DNA of 64,000 bases from CAIQPV01 sp963719855 (GCA_963719855.1 CAVRDK010000003.1:155155-219154), one strand, 5' to 3'. Shown: positions 52,415 through 61,221, numbered from the stretch's first letter. A program made the numbers and translations. The notes: generated by a model from the sequence alone, not told the origin.

Positions 52415-55093
52415 ATGACCACCGCCCAGCACACACCCATGATGCAGCAATATCTGCGCATTAAGGCAGAACATCCCGACATGCTGCTGTTCTACCGCAT
52501 GGGGGATTTCTACGAATTATTCCATGAAGATGCGGCGCGCGCGGCCAAGCTGCTGGATATTACGCTGACCCAACGCGGCGCTTCCAACGGCAAGCCGATC
52601 AAGATGGCGGGCGTGCCTTATCATGCCGCCGAGCAATATCTGGCGCGGCTGGTCAAGCTGGGCGAGTCGATTGCGATCTGCGAACAGATCGGCGACCCCG
52701 CCACCAGCAAAGGTCCGGTGGAGCGCAAGGTAGTGCGCATCGTCACCCCCGGCACGCTGACCGATTCCGCACTGCTGGAAGAGAAGCGCGATAGTCTGTT
52801 GCTGGCGCTGCACGAGCACCACGGCAAGCTGGGGATGGCCTGGATGAATCTGGCCTCGGGGCAATTTTTCGTGTGCGAAACCACGCCTGAAAATCTGCCT
52901 GCCGAACTGGAACGCCTGCAACCTTCTGAAATTTTGCATGCGGAAAATACTCGCCTGCAAGCCAATAACCATGCGTCTCTCAAGACCCTGCCCGATTGGC
53001 ACTTTGATTTAGAAACCTCGCGGCGCGCGCTGTGCCAGCAGTTCGCCACTCTTGATTTAGCCGGATTCGGTTGCGATGATTTCAGCGTAGGGCTGGAAGC
53101 TGCCGGTGCATTACTCGGTTACGCCAAACTCACGCAAGGCCAAGCCATCAGCCATATTCGCAGCCTACAGGTGTACAGCGCAGAGCGCTACGTGCGCATG
53201 GACGCCGCCACGCGCCGCAATCTCGAAATCACCCAGACCCTGCGCGGCGAGCCAGCCCCCACTTTGCTTTCACTACTCGACACCTGCGCCACCAACATGG
53301 GCAGCCGTTTGCTCGGCCACTGGCTGCATCATCCGCTGCGCGAGCGCGCTGTACTGAGAGACAGACTGGATGCGGTAGACCAGCTGGGCGAGCAGTTCCG
53401 TACCGTCCACGACCAACTCAAACCCTGCGTAGACGTGGAACGCATCACCGCGCGCATTGCCCTGCGCAGCGCACGACCGCGCGACCTGTCCGGCCTGCGC
53501 GACACGCTGCTGACCTTGCCGCAACTGCACGCTGCGCTAACCGCATGTGATTCGCCGCTCATCGAAGCGCTGGCCGACGCACTCCATCTCCCCGTTCACC
53601 CTGAGCACTCCCCATCCGTTCGTCCTGAGCTGGTCGAAGGATCGTCGCGCAGCGACAGCGAGTCCATGCATACAAAGGCTTCGACAAAGCCTTCAGTCCT
53701 GAGCGAAGTCGGAGGGTCAGCCCGAACGGAGAGTAGTGAGTTGGTTTCTATTCTGCAACGCTCCCTGAAAGCCGAACCCTCCAGCGTCCTGCGCGAAGGC
53801 GGCGTGATCGCCGACGGCTTCGATGCCGATCTGGACGAACTGCGCGGCATCCAGACCAACTGTGGCGACTTCCTGCTGGCGCTGGAAGCGCGCGAACGGG
53901 CGCGTACCGGCATCACCACCCTGAAAGTGGAATACAACCGCGTGCATGGTTTTTACATCGAAGTGAGCCAGGCCCAATCCGTCAACGTGCCGGACGACTA
54001 CCGCCGCCGCCAGACGCTGAAAAATGCCGAGCGCTACATCACGCCGGAACTCAAGGCGTTTGAGGACAAGGCGCTGTCGGCCAACGACCGCGCACTGGCG
54101 CGCGAGAAATTGCTCTACGAACAGCTGCTGGATCAACTCGCGCCGCACATCCCGCAATTGCAATGCATCGCCGCCGCTCTTGCCGAACTCGACGTACTCT
54201 CCACCTTCGCCGAACGCGCTGCCACGCTGAATTTCAGCGCGCCACAGTTCGTGGACGAACCCGTGCTGCGCATCACCAAGGGACGCCATCCGGTAGTGGA
54301 AGCGCAAGTCGAGCAATTCATCGCCAACGACACCGACCTGAACAACGCGCGCAGGATGCTGCTGATCACCGGCCCCAACATGGGCGGTAAATCCACCTAC
54401 ATGCGTCAGGTCGCACTCATCGCGCTGCTCGCGCATGTTGGTTGCTTCGTCCCGGCGCAGCAAGCTGTGCTGGGCGAACTGGATCAAATTTTTACCCGCA
54501 TCGGCGCATCCGACGACCTCGCCAGCGGACGCTCCACCTTCATGGTCGAGATGACCGAAGCCGCCAACATCCTGCACAACGCCACGGAAAAGAGTCTGGT
54601 GCTGGTAGACGAGATCGGGCGCGGCACCTCCACCTTCGACGGCCTCGCCCTCGCCTACGCCATCGCCCGTCACCTGTTGGAAAGCAACCGCAGCTACACT
54701 CTGTTCGCCACCCATTATTTTGAACTGACGCGCCTGAACGAAGAATTCCAGCAACTCGCCAACGTCCACCTGTCCGCCATCGAACACCAGCACAGCATCG
54801 TGTTTCTGCACAGCGTCAACGAAGGCGCAGCCAGCCAGAGCTACGGCCTGCAAGTCGCCGCGCTGGCTGGCGTACCGAACAGCGTGATCCGCAGCGCGAA
54901 GAAACAACTGCGCGTGCTGGAACAGAACAGCGCCGCGCAGAGTCCGCAGGGAGATTTGTTCGACCACAAGGCGGTGGAAATCGAAGAAGCGGAAGAGCAT
55001 CCGCTGCTGGCGGCATTGCGCGAAGTGCAGCCGGACGAACTCAGTCCGAAAGAAGCGCTGGAGAAGATATACCTGTTAAAGAAATTACTATAA
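52415..55093 (+). CDS. mutS: DNA mismatch repair protein MutS
   Basis: An 892-residue mismatch sensor. The N-terminal mismatch motif is present (FYRMGDFYELF), and the ATPase has Walker A TGPNMGGKSTYMRQ near 653 and LVDEIGRGTSTFDG. All domains are in order. About 45 residues (roughly 393-438) are an extra low-complexity stretch encoded by palindromic repeats, placed in the lever domain before SSVLREGGVIADGFD. The rest is intact, so the protein should be active unless the insertion disturbs the lever. Confidence 0.95.
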   Translation: MTTAQHTPMMQQYLRIKAEHPDMLLFYRMGDFYELFHEDAARAAKLLDITLTQRGASNGKPIKMAGVPYHAAEQYLARLVKLGESIAICEQIGDPATSKGPVERKVVRIVTPGTLTDSALLEEKRDSLLLALHEHHGKLGMAWMNLASGQFFVCETTPENLPAELERLQPSEILHAENTRLQANNHASLKTLPDWHFDLETSRRALCQQFATLDLAGFGCDDFSVGLEAAGALLGYAKLTQGQAISHIRSLQVYSAERYVRMDAATRRNLEITQTLRGEPAPTLLSLLDTCATNMGSRLLGHWLHHPLRERAVLRDRLDAVDQLGEQFRTVHDQLKPCVDVERITARIALRSARPRDLSGLRDTLLTLPQLHAALTACDSPLIEALADALHLPVHPEHSPSVRPELVEGSSRSDSESMHTKASTKPSVLSEVGGSARTESSELVSILQRSLKAEPSSVLREGGVIADGFDADLDELRGIQTNCGDFLLALEARERARTGITTLKVEYNRVHGFYIEVSQAQSVNVPDDYRRRQTLKNAERYITPELKAFEDKALSANDRALAREKLLYEQLLDQLAPHIPQLQCIAAALAELDVLSTFAERAATLNFSAPQFVDEPVLRITKGRHPVVEAQVEQFIANDTDLNNARRMLLITGPNMGGKSTYMRQVALIALLAHVGCFVPAQQAVLGELDQIFTRIGASDDLASGRSTFMVEMTEAANILHNATEKSLVLVDEIGRGTSTFDGLALAYAIARHLLESNRSYTLFATHYFELTRLNEEFQQLANVHLSAIEHQHSIVFLHSVNEGAASQSYGLQVAALAGVPNSVIRSAKKQLRVLEQNSAAQSPQGDLFDHKAVEIEEAEEHPLLAALREVQPDELSPKEALEKIYLLKKLL
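53592..53731. repeat. Nested PELVEG-type palindromic repeats inserted in mutS
   Basis: CCGTTCACCCTGAGCAC, then CCGTTCGTCCTGAGCTGGTC and GAAGG, then a degenerate inverted partner ending CAGCCCGAACGG. Two left arms and one right arm suggest repeated insertion. The frame through it stays open (VRPELVEGSSR...). Confidence 0.8.
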
Positions 55094-55176
55094 ACCCCGA
55101 TGGCTCGCAGAATAAAATTCAACGATGAAGCTATTAAACGTTTTATATCAATATGATTAATATGTGTTTATTAATT

Positions 55177-55251
55177 ATTACTCTTTGTTTTTATAAAAAT
55201 GAGTAAAAGATTACTCTATTACTTGACATAGCAAACCAATTGAATTACTCT
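55177..55251 (+). promoter_or_regulatory. Promoter with three spaced ATTACTC repeats
   Basis: TTGACA at 55223-55228 and TACTCT at 55246-55251, 17 bases apart, form a sigma70-like promoter. ATTACTC occurs at 55177, 55210 and 55244, at 33- and 34-base intervals, with an inverted GAGTAA at 55201. The last copy overlaps the -10 element. Repressor sites for autoregulation are a plausible reading. Confidence 0.5.
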
Positions 55252-55280
55252 CATCCCCATCGTAGAACCAGGAGAGAGTT

Positions 55281-56012
55281 ATGCCGAAAATTATTGATTA
55301 TCCACGAGCCTCACTCAAGTCAGCCTTGGAGCTAGCAAAGGCTGTTGAAGACTTAGGTGGAGAATGCTCATCAGAGATGGCCGCTGAGCGCCTAAACAGG
55401 AAAGTAAGCGGCGCATTCAAGGCGTTAGTATCTGCTGCCATTAAATTTGGCCTAGTGGTAAATAAAAGCCAGAAGTTATCTACGGCAACCCTCTACAAAA
55501 GTTATAAGCTCGCTTACACGCCCGAGGAAAGCAGCGAAAAACTCCGACAAGTACTGCTTTCTCCCGTCCTCTTTCGAAGTATTTACAATCGCTTCGTTGG
55601 CAAAGAAATACCAATTACACACTTCGAAAAATTATTGATTAGAGAGTTTGAGGTTCCGGATGATTGGGCATCACGTATTGCTTCTTACTTTATTGATGGT
55701 GCCAAACAGTCGGGCCTATTGGGGGAAAATAATCAGTTAATTGATTTCGCGTCTGACGACTCTTCAACTGGAGAGGAGCGAGTCAACACACAAACAGCTA
55801 ATTCACAGGACGCAAATACTCAAACATCACAACCTTCTCATTCATCCCCCCAAGAGAAAGATGACAACGTAATTGCTCATCAAAAAGTTTATGTCGTAAG
55901 GGTTATTGGGCCAGGAATCAATTCGACTATTGAAGTACACGAACCAGAGGACATGTTAATCGTGCAGGCAATGCTGAAGAAAGTTGAAAAGGGTTTACAA
56001 AGTTTGGAATAA
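55281..56012 (+). CDS. Unknown 243-residue protein with a helix-rich N-terminus
   Basis: AGGAGAG precedes the ATG. Residues 1-75 are helical and resemble a winged-helix segment (SEMAAERLNRKVSGAF, then LVVNKSQKLS). Residues 76-150 form a second helical region (LSPVLFRSIYNRF). A Ser/Thr/Gln-rich linker (about 160-200) leads to a short conserved-looking end (KVYVVRVIGPGINSTIEV). The gene is visibly AT-richer than mutS beside it, so it is likely acquired. I do not recognise a family; phage-defence or regulatory roles are guesses. Confidence 0.65.
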   Translation: MPKIIDYPRASLKSALELAKAVEDLGGECSSEMAAERLNRKVSGAFKALVSAAIKFGLVVNKSQKLSTATLYKSYKLAYTPEESSEKLRQVLLSPVLFRSIYNRFVGKEIPITHFEKLLIREFEVPDDWASRIASYFIDGAKQSGLLGENNQLIDFASDDSSTGEERVNTQTANSQDANTQTSQPSHSSPQEKDDNVIAHQKVYVVRVIGPGINSTIEVHEPEDMLIVQAMLKKVEKGLQSLE

Positions 56013-56020
56013 AAAATAAT

Positions 56021-56049
56021 CCGGCGCAGGTACCAGCCGCGCCGGATTA
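56021..56049 (-). terminator. Probable terminator for the ccdAB transcript
   Basis: AATCCGGCGC and GCGCCGGATT form a perfect 10-bp stem with an 11-base loop. On the minus strand it is followed by ATTTTTTATT, which suits transcripts arriving from ccdAB. It also lies just past the 55281 gene and may serve both. Confidence 0.6.
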
Positions 56050-56177
56050 CGATCTCCCACGGGTTCTAGTAGACCATCCACCGGGAGGCTCGACTTAGAT
56101 TAATGCATCGAACTGTACAACGGCACGCATGATGCAACGAATCCTTGCGGGTGTCAAAGGGTCTGCAGGAGATAAAT

Positions 56178-56309
56178 ATGGCAACTCCACCCTTTCCGGC
56201 ACCACCGGGCAGAAAGTGGGTTTTCGCTAAATCGTTCCGTCACTATCGTACTGGGAAGATTGTTTTCCCACGTACAGCGGAATGTTTTTTCTTTCTTGTG
56301 AAAGCTTAG
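56178..56309 (+). CDS. Small 43-residue conserved basic protein
   Basis: An ATG preceded by AGGAGAT opens a 43-codon frame: MATPPFPAPPGRKWVF, then KSFRHYRTGKIVF and ending FFFLVKA. The pattern RKWVF.KSFRH.RTGK...FLV recalls small conserved proteobacterial proteins of unknown function that I know only from memory. It is basic and soluble. It was found by looking for ribosome sites in the gap between 56012 and 56374. Confidence 0.5.
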   Translation: MATPPFPAPPGRKWVFAKSFRHYRTGKIVFPRTAECFFFLVKA

Positions 56310-56316
56310 CGTAGCT

Positions 56317-56341
56317 CCCACCCGCTTGAGCGGGTGGGACT
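56317..56341. repeat. Perfect hairpin CCCACCCGC/GCGGGTGGG
   Basis: TCCCACCCGC and GCGGGTGGGA pair with a TTGA loop immediately after the small gene. There is no T-run on either side, so it is not a typical terminator. It may be a stray repeat or the remnant end of an IS200/IS605-like element. Confidence 0.5.
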
Positions 56342-56373
56342 TCGTATCAATGTGGGCAGGCTCAATGATGCAG

Positions 56374-56703
56374 CTACGCCCAAGCCCGTGTCAGCAACTC
56401 ATCCATCGCACCGGCAATGCGATCTCCTTCTTGCGCAAGTGACGCCACCTTTTCACCCAACTGTTCGGTGGCAACGGATACGATTTCCAGCGGATGCAGT
56501 ACCACTTTTATCCCTTTAACAGTGAACACGGGATTGAGCGGCGAATCGACGAACGCGGCAGAACGATCAAGGCTGCTACGGCGCACCAGCGGAACCACGA
56601 CTCTGCGACGGTAGGTATCAAACAGGGATGACTGAACTACAACCACGAATGGAATTGTTTCGCGCTGCTTTCCGGTATTCCGATGAACGTCAAACTGCGC
56701 CAT
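56374..56703 (-). CDS. ccdB: CcdB-type gyrase-targeting toxin
   Basis: A 109-residue toxin resembling CcdB: MAQFDVHRN at the N-terminus, PFVVVVQSSLFDTYRRRVVV, a conserved VDSPLNPVF strand and the C-terminal LLTRAWA, where CcdB has the residues that contact GyrA. It blocks DNA gyrase when free. The start overlaps the ccdA stop by one base. Confidence 0.9.
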   Translation of the reverse strand: MAQFDVHRNTGKQRETIPFVVVVQSSLFDTYRRRVVVPLVRRSSLDRSAAFVDSPLNPVFTVKGIKVVLHPLEIVSVATEQLGEKVASLAQEGDRIAGAMDELLTRAWA

Positions 56704-56954
56704 TACAGTGTCGAATGCTCATCGGCAAACGAACCGGATTGCTCGTTAAAAGTATTCCACGTCTGCGCTGCGGCGTCGGCGTTATGTAGCTTCTCTTGCC
56801 GGGCGTTGTTCTGTTTCAGCACGTAGTCGGCCAATAGCTGCTCGACCACACCGGAAAGGTTGCTCGTCATCCCTTTTGCCTGAGACACCAAATCTTCGTT
56901 GAGCGTCAGATTGACAGCGCGCTTACGCGCTTGATTGCTTTGCACTGATTTCAT
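56703..56954 (-). CDS. ccdA: CcdA-type antitoxin
   Basis: An 83-residue antitoxin: an N-terminal ribbon-helix-helix (KRAVNLTLNEDLVSQAKGM) binds the promoter, and the flexible C-terminus (WNTFNEQSGSFADEHSTL) neutralises CcdB. The start at 56954 is set by the family; seven residues upstream are optional. Confidence 0.9.
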   Translation of the reverse strand: MKSVQSNQARKRAVNLTLNEDLVSQAKGMTSNLSGVVEQLLADYVLKQNNARQEKLHNADAAAQTWNTFNEQSGSFADEHSTL

Positions 56955-57091
56955 GTGGCTCCTCCATATGCGCATATTATGCGCATTGCCGTTATTTGTG
57001 AAGTGCTTTTACCCGCTATGCATTGATTATTCAAGACAGCCTAGCCGTAGTAAATATGGAATAATCGCGCTGAATTCTTTCGGCTACCTTT

Positions 57092-58312
57092 ATGCACAGC
57101 ACACCCCATCTTGTTGTCTCCATCTCCGGCCACGGCTTCGGCCATGTCGCACAGACTGCGCCGGTTCTGAACACATTGCATCAACTGATGCCGCAACTGC
57201 GCATCACGGTGCGTTCCACAGTGCCGCTTGCCCATCTGCGCTCGCGTATTCATGCGCCGTTCACGCATCTGAGCAGCGAGGGCGACATCGGTATGCTGAT
57301 GTCTTCCGCTCTGGATGTGAGCGTGGAGGACAGTCGCGTTGCTTATCAGAAATTTCATGCCGATTGGGACAAGAGGATCGAGGAAGAAGTGCGAATCTTG
57401 CGTGAACTCAAGGCGGATTTCGTGCTGTCCAACGTCGGTTATCTGCCGCTGGCGGGGGCACAACAGGCAGGCATTCCTAACGCCGCGTTGTGTTCGTTGA
57501 ACTGGGCGGACATTTACTGCCATTACTGCGTTGACCCTTCGACAGGCTCAGGCGGGTGCCCGACCAAAAGTTCTGTGGGGCGAACGGAGGTTGTTTCAGG
57601 GCGGGTTGCCACTTCGACAGGCACAGGACAATCTGTTGATGAACTAATCGCCGCGCAGATACATGCCTGTTACGCTAACGCCGATGCTTTCTTGCGCGCC
57701 ACGCCCGGCATGACAATGGACAACCTGCCCAACCTGATCCCCGTTGCACCCATCGCCGCTGTCGGCACGAATCGGCGCGATGAGCTCAACCGCCGTCTGA
57801 AACTTTCACCCGGCGAAAAGCTGGTGCTCATCAGCATGGGCGGCATCGCCGGTCGCTTGCCCATCGAATGTTGGCCGCGCATAGATGGTGTGCGCTGGCT
57901 GGTGCAGGAAAGCTGGCAAGTTCATCACCCGGATGCGATCATCATTGAATCCTTGCAGACGAAAAACTTTTGTCCGGGCACCCGGATGAGTTTCGGCGAT
58001 CTGCTCGCCAGCAGCGACGCGCTGATCTGCAAACCCGGTTATGGCAGCTTCGTCGAGGCCGCATGCAGCGGCGTGCCGGTGCTCTACGTCAACCGCCCAG
58101 ACTGGCCGGAATCGCCTGCCTTGATCGAATGGCTGCAACAACACAACCTGTGCCGCGAAGTGTCACGGTTGGCGTTGGAACAAGGGAATATCGCCGGGGA
58201 GCTGGATGAAATCTGGAACTCAATTCGAATGCAGCCGATCATTCCAGAAGGTGCGGAACAAGTAGCGACGTGGCTGGCAAAGAAAATGGGGATTCATCAG
58301 GCGGGTAATTAG
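57092..58312 (+). CDS. MurG/UGT-like glycosyltransferase-fold protein
   Basis: A 406-residue GT-B-like protein. The N-terminal domain begins VVSISGHGFGHVAQ, as in glycosyltransferase-like proteins related to L-arabinokinase N-domains. The C-terminal domain has VLISMGGIAG and the nucleotide-sugar region KPGYGSFVEAACSGVPVLYV. The acceptor is unknown. About 32 residues (near 148-180) are an insertion encoded by PELVEG-type repeats between the two domains. No clear ribosome site precedes the ATG. Confidence 0.72.
   Translation: MHSTPHLVVSISGHGFGHVAQTAPVLNTLHQLMPQLRITVRSTVPLAHLRSRIHAPFTHLSSEGDIGMLMSSALDVSVEDSRVAYQKFHADWDKRIEEEVRILRELKADFVLSNVGYLPLAGAQQAGIPNAALCSLNWADIYCHYCVDPSTGSGGCPTKSSVGRTEVVSGRVATSTGTGQSVDELIAAQIHACYANADAFLRATPGMTMDNLPNLIPVAPIAAVGTNRRDELNRRLKLSPGEKLVLISMGGIAGRLPIECWPRIDGVRWLVQESWQVHHPDAIIIESLQTKNFCPGTRMSFGDLLASSDALICKPGYGSFVEAACSGVPVLYVNRPDWPESPALIEWLQQHNLCREVSRLALEQGNIAGELDEIWNSIRMQPIIPEGAEQVATWLAKKMGIHQAGN
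57536..57630. repeat. PELVEG-type repeat inserted in the glycosyltransferase-like gene
   Basis: CCTTCGACAGGCTCAGG at 57536-57552 and ACTTCGACAGGCACAGG near 57611 are direct copies of one arm, with GGGCGAACGGAGG between. The frame stays open (DPSTGSGG...TSTGTG). Confidence 0.72.
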
Positions 58313-58339
58313 TCCGAATAGAGACTTGATTCACGCTTT

Positions 58340-58441
58340 CACCCCCACCCTAACCCTCCCCCTCAAAGGGGAGGGAATGAAAATTATGGCATCTCACCAG
58401 TTCCTTCCCCTTGGCAGGGGGAAGGCTAGGATGGGGGTGAA
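58340..58441. repeat. Intergenic palindromic repeat, copy 6
   Basis: ACCCCCACCCTAACCCTCCC with CCTCAAAGGGGAGGG, and the inverted TCCCCTTGGCAGGGGGAAGG followed by ATGGGGGTGA. It separates two convergent genes and could act as a bidirectional terminator. Confidence 0.75.
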
Positions 58442-58492
58442 AAGTGTAAAATAAAACGCGCTGCGCGGGCTTCGTTTTATTGCTTGGCTACC

Positions 58493-58978
58493 TCAGTGGT
58501 GATGCCCACCATCGCCATGTATGTGTCCATGCTCCAGCTCTTCGGCAGTGGCGGCGCGTACACCGGTAACTACGCCGACGAAATTCAGTGTCTTGCCCGC
58601 GAGCGGATGATTGCCGTCCACGGTGACTTCGTCTTCGCTTACATCCACCACAGTGAACAGCATGTATTCGTCGTCTTCCGCGTCTTCCGCGCCGCCCTCG
58701 AACTGCATGCCGACTTCGATATTTTCAGGAAACAGGTTGCGCGGTTCGGTGCGCACCAACTCATGCTCATATTCACCGAAGGCTTCGTCCGGTTCCATCG
58801 TCACCTCAAACTTGGAGCCAACATCCTTGCCATGCAACGTCTCTTCCACAGTCGGAAAAATGCCGTCATAGCCGCCGTGCAGATAGCTGATCGGATCGTC
58901 AGTTTTTTCCAGCAGAGCGCCGTTCGCGTCAGACAGCTCATAACGTAATGACACAACGGTGTCTTTCGCAATCTTCAT
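58493..58978 (-). CDS. slyD: FKBP-type prolyl isomerase SlyD
   Basis: A 161-residue protein with an FKBP domain (VVSLRYELSDANGALLEKTD; YLHGGYDGIFPTVE), an insert-in-flap chaperone domain (about 70-125) and a His-rich tail (GHIHGDGGHHH) that binds nickel in related proteins. It overlaps the upstream peroxiredoxin stop by four bases (ATGA). Confidence 0.92.
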   Translation of the reverse strand: MKIAKDTVVSLRYELSDANGALLEKTDDPISYLHGGYDGIFPTVEETLHGKDVGSKFEVTMEPDEAFGEYEHELVRTEPRNLFPENIEVGMQFEGGAEDAEDDEYMLFTVVDVSEDEVTVDGNHPLAGKTLNFVGVVTGVRAATAEELEHGHIHGDGGHHH

Positions 58979-59454
58979 TTCAACTCCTTTATCATATTAA
59001 AAATTTCATGGGCATGGCCGTGGGCGTGGACACCGTATAAAGCATGGCGCAACTTGCCTTGCTTGTCGATCACAAAGGTGGAGCGCTGTATGGCGACCTT
59101 CTTGTGTCCATCCACTTCCTTGTCGTAAAGCACGCCGTATTTTTTACACACCCTGGATTCCGGGTCGGATAGCAGCAGCACGGAAAGCCCATACTTGTCG
59201 CGGAATTCGGCGTGGCTCAGGCATTCGTCACGGCTGACACCAACCACCAGCGTGTCGAGTTGGATAAAGGCATCGTCCAGATCGCTGAATTCGTTTGCCT
59301 CCAGGGTGCAGCCAGGCGTATCGTCCTTGGGGTAGAAATACAGGACGACATTCTTCTTGCCGCGCTGCGCTCCCAGACTGAACGTTTCCATATCAGCATC
59401 GGGCAACTCGAAATGCGGTGCTTCCATTCCAGCTTCTAAGACCACCATCACCAT
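58975..59454 (-). CDS. Bcp/PrxQ-type peroxiredoxin
   Basis: A 159-residue thiol peroxidase. The peroxidatic Cys is in KDDTPGCTLEANEFSDL near residue 49; the second Cys five residues later in classic PrxQ is replaced by Asn/Glu here, so it may use another resolving thiol. AAGGAGGAG upstream favours the ATG at 59454; a second ATG at 59448 is possible. Translationally coupled to slyD. Confidence 0.9.
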   Translation of the reverse strand: MVMVVLEAGMEAPHFELPDADMETFSLGAQRGKKNVVLYFYPKDDTPGCTLEANEFSDLDDAFIQLDTLVVGVSRDECLSHAEFRDKYGLSVLLLSDPESRVCKKYGVLYDKEVDGHKKVAIQRSTFVIDKQGKLRHALYGVHAHGHAHEIFNMIKELK

Positions 59455-59766
59455 TATCCTCACTCCTCCTTCTTGCTGCATGTAACCATCATTCACCATC
59501 AGCATGGCAATTACCACACCTGCAAGAATTCTAACTTAATTCATACTCCGGGAAAGTATTTTTGTAATGCTCTTCCAACGTTATAATACAGCAATGAAAG
59601 AACTCTTACCCTATTGGGCGATTTGACCGTAAACGCCTTTCTGCGCGATTAGTGGCAGAAGAAGCCATACTCATCCGCCAAGCGCTCGATTTGCTTTAAA
59701 GTCCCCTTTACCAGTGGTACACGGACGGTTATATTGCACCTGTCAAAAGCAAGTGAGGTAATCATC
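59455..59766. other. 312-bp divergent intergenic region
   Basis: It carries the start regions of the peroxiredoxin (minus) and the 59767 gene (plus). No confident promoter, RNA or coding frame is recognised. Confidence 0.4.
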
Positions 59767-60255
59767 ATGAGCGAAGAACTGCAACACACCCATCTGGACG
59801 GCACGGCAGACTATATCGCCGCGCTGGATACGCTGTGCGGACTGGCGCAACGCGAGTTGTATGTGTTCGAAAAGGATTTCGAGGATATCGGTTTCAACTC
59901 GGAAGCACGCTACAACACCCTGCGCACCTTCCTGCTTGCCAGCCCGTCCAACCGCCTGCATCTGCTGGCGCACGACACGCGCCCGCTGGCGCTGCGCTGC
60001 CCGCGCCTGATGATCCTTTTGCGCCAGTTCGGCCACAGCATGCACATCTACCAGACGCCGAAACACCTATTGCACCTGACCGAACCTTTCGCCGTGGCGG
60101 ATGAGTCGCATTACGTGCGCCGCTTCCACTTCGACGACCCGCGCGGCATCTTGGCGCAACATGATCACGCAGGCGCACGCGTCCTGAAATCGCGCTTCGA
60201 AGAAATGTGGACCGCTTCCCATCCAGCGGTTTCGCCGACTACGCTGGGCTTGTAA
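59767..60255 (+). CDS. Unknown 162-residue protein (PLD-like/DUF7931 style)
   Basis: A soluble protein with GTADYIAALDTLCGLAQREL, ARYNTLRTFLLAS and LRCPRLMILLRQFG. The pattern suggests a phospholipase-D-like half-domain without a clear HxK motif. It ends RVLKSRFEEMW. A GTGAGG site upstream of 59767 decides the start. The function is unknown. Confidence 0.6.
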   Translation: MSEELQHTHLDGTADYIAALDTLCGLAQRELYVFEKDFEDIGFNSEARYNTLRTFLLASPSNRLHLLAHDTRPLALRCPRLMILLRQFGHSMHIYQTPKHLLHLTEPFAVADESHYVRRFHFDDPRGILAQHDHAGARVLKSRFEEMWTASHPAVSPTTLGL

Positions 60256-60297
60256 ACTAAACGGCGATCCATCCACAAAAAACTGCTTTTCCTTAAT

Positions 60298-61221
60298 TTA
60301 TAGCCCACTCAGACTTTTAATATGCGCCGTTGCGCTGCGCCCCAGCGCGTGCAGCGCATAACCTCCTTCAAGAACAGAAACGATGCGGCGGCTGGCGTGG
60401 CGATTGGCAATGTCCTTGATCTGCTCTGTCACCCAGCCGTAATCGGCATCGCACAGGCCGAAACCGCCCATATCATCTTCCCGGTGTGCGTCGAATCCTG
60501 CCGAAATAAACAGCATCTGCGGCTGAAAGCGCTCCAGTTCTGGTAGCCAGCGCTCGGTTACGGCAGCGCGAAATTCTGCGCTTGAAGTGCCTGCTGGCAA
60601 CGGGACATTGATGATGTGCTCATTGCCGCTGTCGGCGCCGCAGTAGGGATAATAAGGATGGTGAAAGGTAGAGCACAACATCACGCGCGGGTCGTCGTGA
60701 AAAATATCTTCCGTGCCGTTGCCATGGTGCACATCGAAATCGGCGATAGCCACCCGCTGCAAACCGTGATGTTCGAGTGCATGCGCCACGGCTACTGCCA
60801 CGTTATTGAAGATGCAGAAACCGGCTGCGCTGCGCCGTCCGGCATGGTGACCGGGCGGGCGGATATTGCAAAAAGCATTTTCCATCTGGCCGGAGATCAC
60901 CAAATCAGTCGCCATCACTGCAGCGCCAGCGGCACGCAGTGCAGCTTCCAGGCTATGCGGATTCATCGCCGTGTCGGCATCCAGATAAACTAGCCCGGCG
61001 CTTGGCGCCCGGGAAAAAATCTGCTCGATGTAAGCACGCTCGTGGACGCGCGCCAACTGCTCCTTGCTTGCTTGTGGAGCCTCATACCGGTCAAGGAAGG
61101 GCAACAACCCGGATGCGATTAGTTGATCCTCGACTGCGTGAATGCGCGCCGGGCACTCCGGATGATCCGCCCCCATGTCGTGCATGAGGCAGGCAGAATG
61201 CGTGATGTAAGCGGTATGCAT
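60298..61221 (-). CDS. Histone-deacetylase family amidohydrolase
   Basis: A 307-residue zinc hydrolase related to HDAC and acetylpolyamine amidohydrolases. Motifs: MGADHPECPARIHAVED, RPPGHHAGRRSA, the zinc ligands in IADFDVHHGNG and FISAGFDAHREDDMGG. It could remove acetyl groups from lysines or polyamines. The next gene encodes a probable protein acetyltransferase, so the pair may set and remove acetylation. That link is inferred. Confidence 0.88.
   Translation of the reverse strand: MHTAYITHSACLMHDMGADHPECPARIHAVEDQLIASGLLPFLDRYEAPQASKEQLARVHERAYIEQIFSRAPSAGLVYLDADTAMNPHSLEAALRAAGAAVMATDLVISGQMENAFCNIRPPGHHAGRRSAAGFCIFNNVAVAVAHALEHHGLQRVAIADFDVHHGNGTEDIFHDDPRVMLCSTFHHPYYPYCGADSGNEHIINVPLPAGTSSAEFRAAVTERWLPELERFQPQMLFISAGFDAHREDDMGGFGLCDADYGWVTEQIKDIANRHASRRIVSVLEGGYALHALGRSATAHIKSLSGL

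Noticed and set aside
56317..56341. Intact IS200/IS605 element
   Set aside because: Only a hairpin is present; no transposase gene lies nearby.
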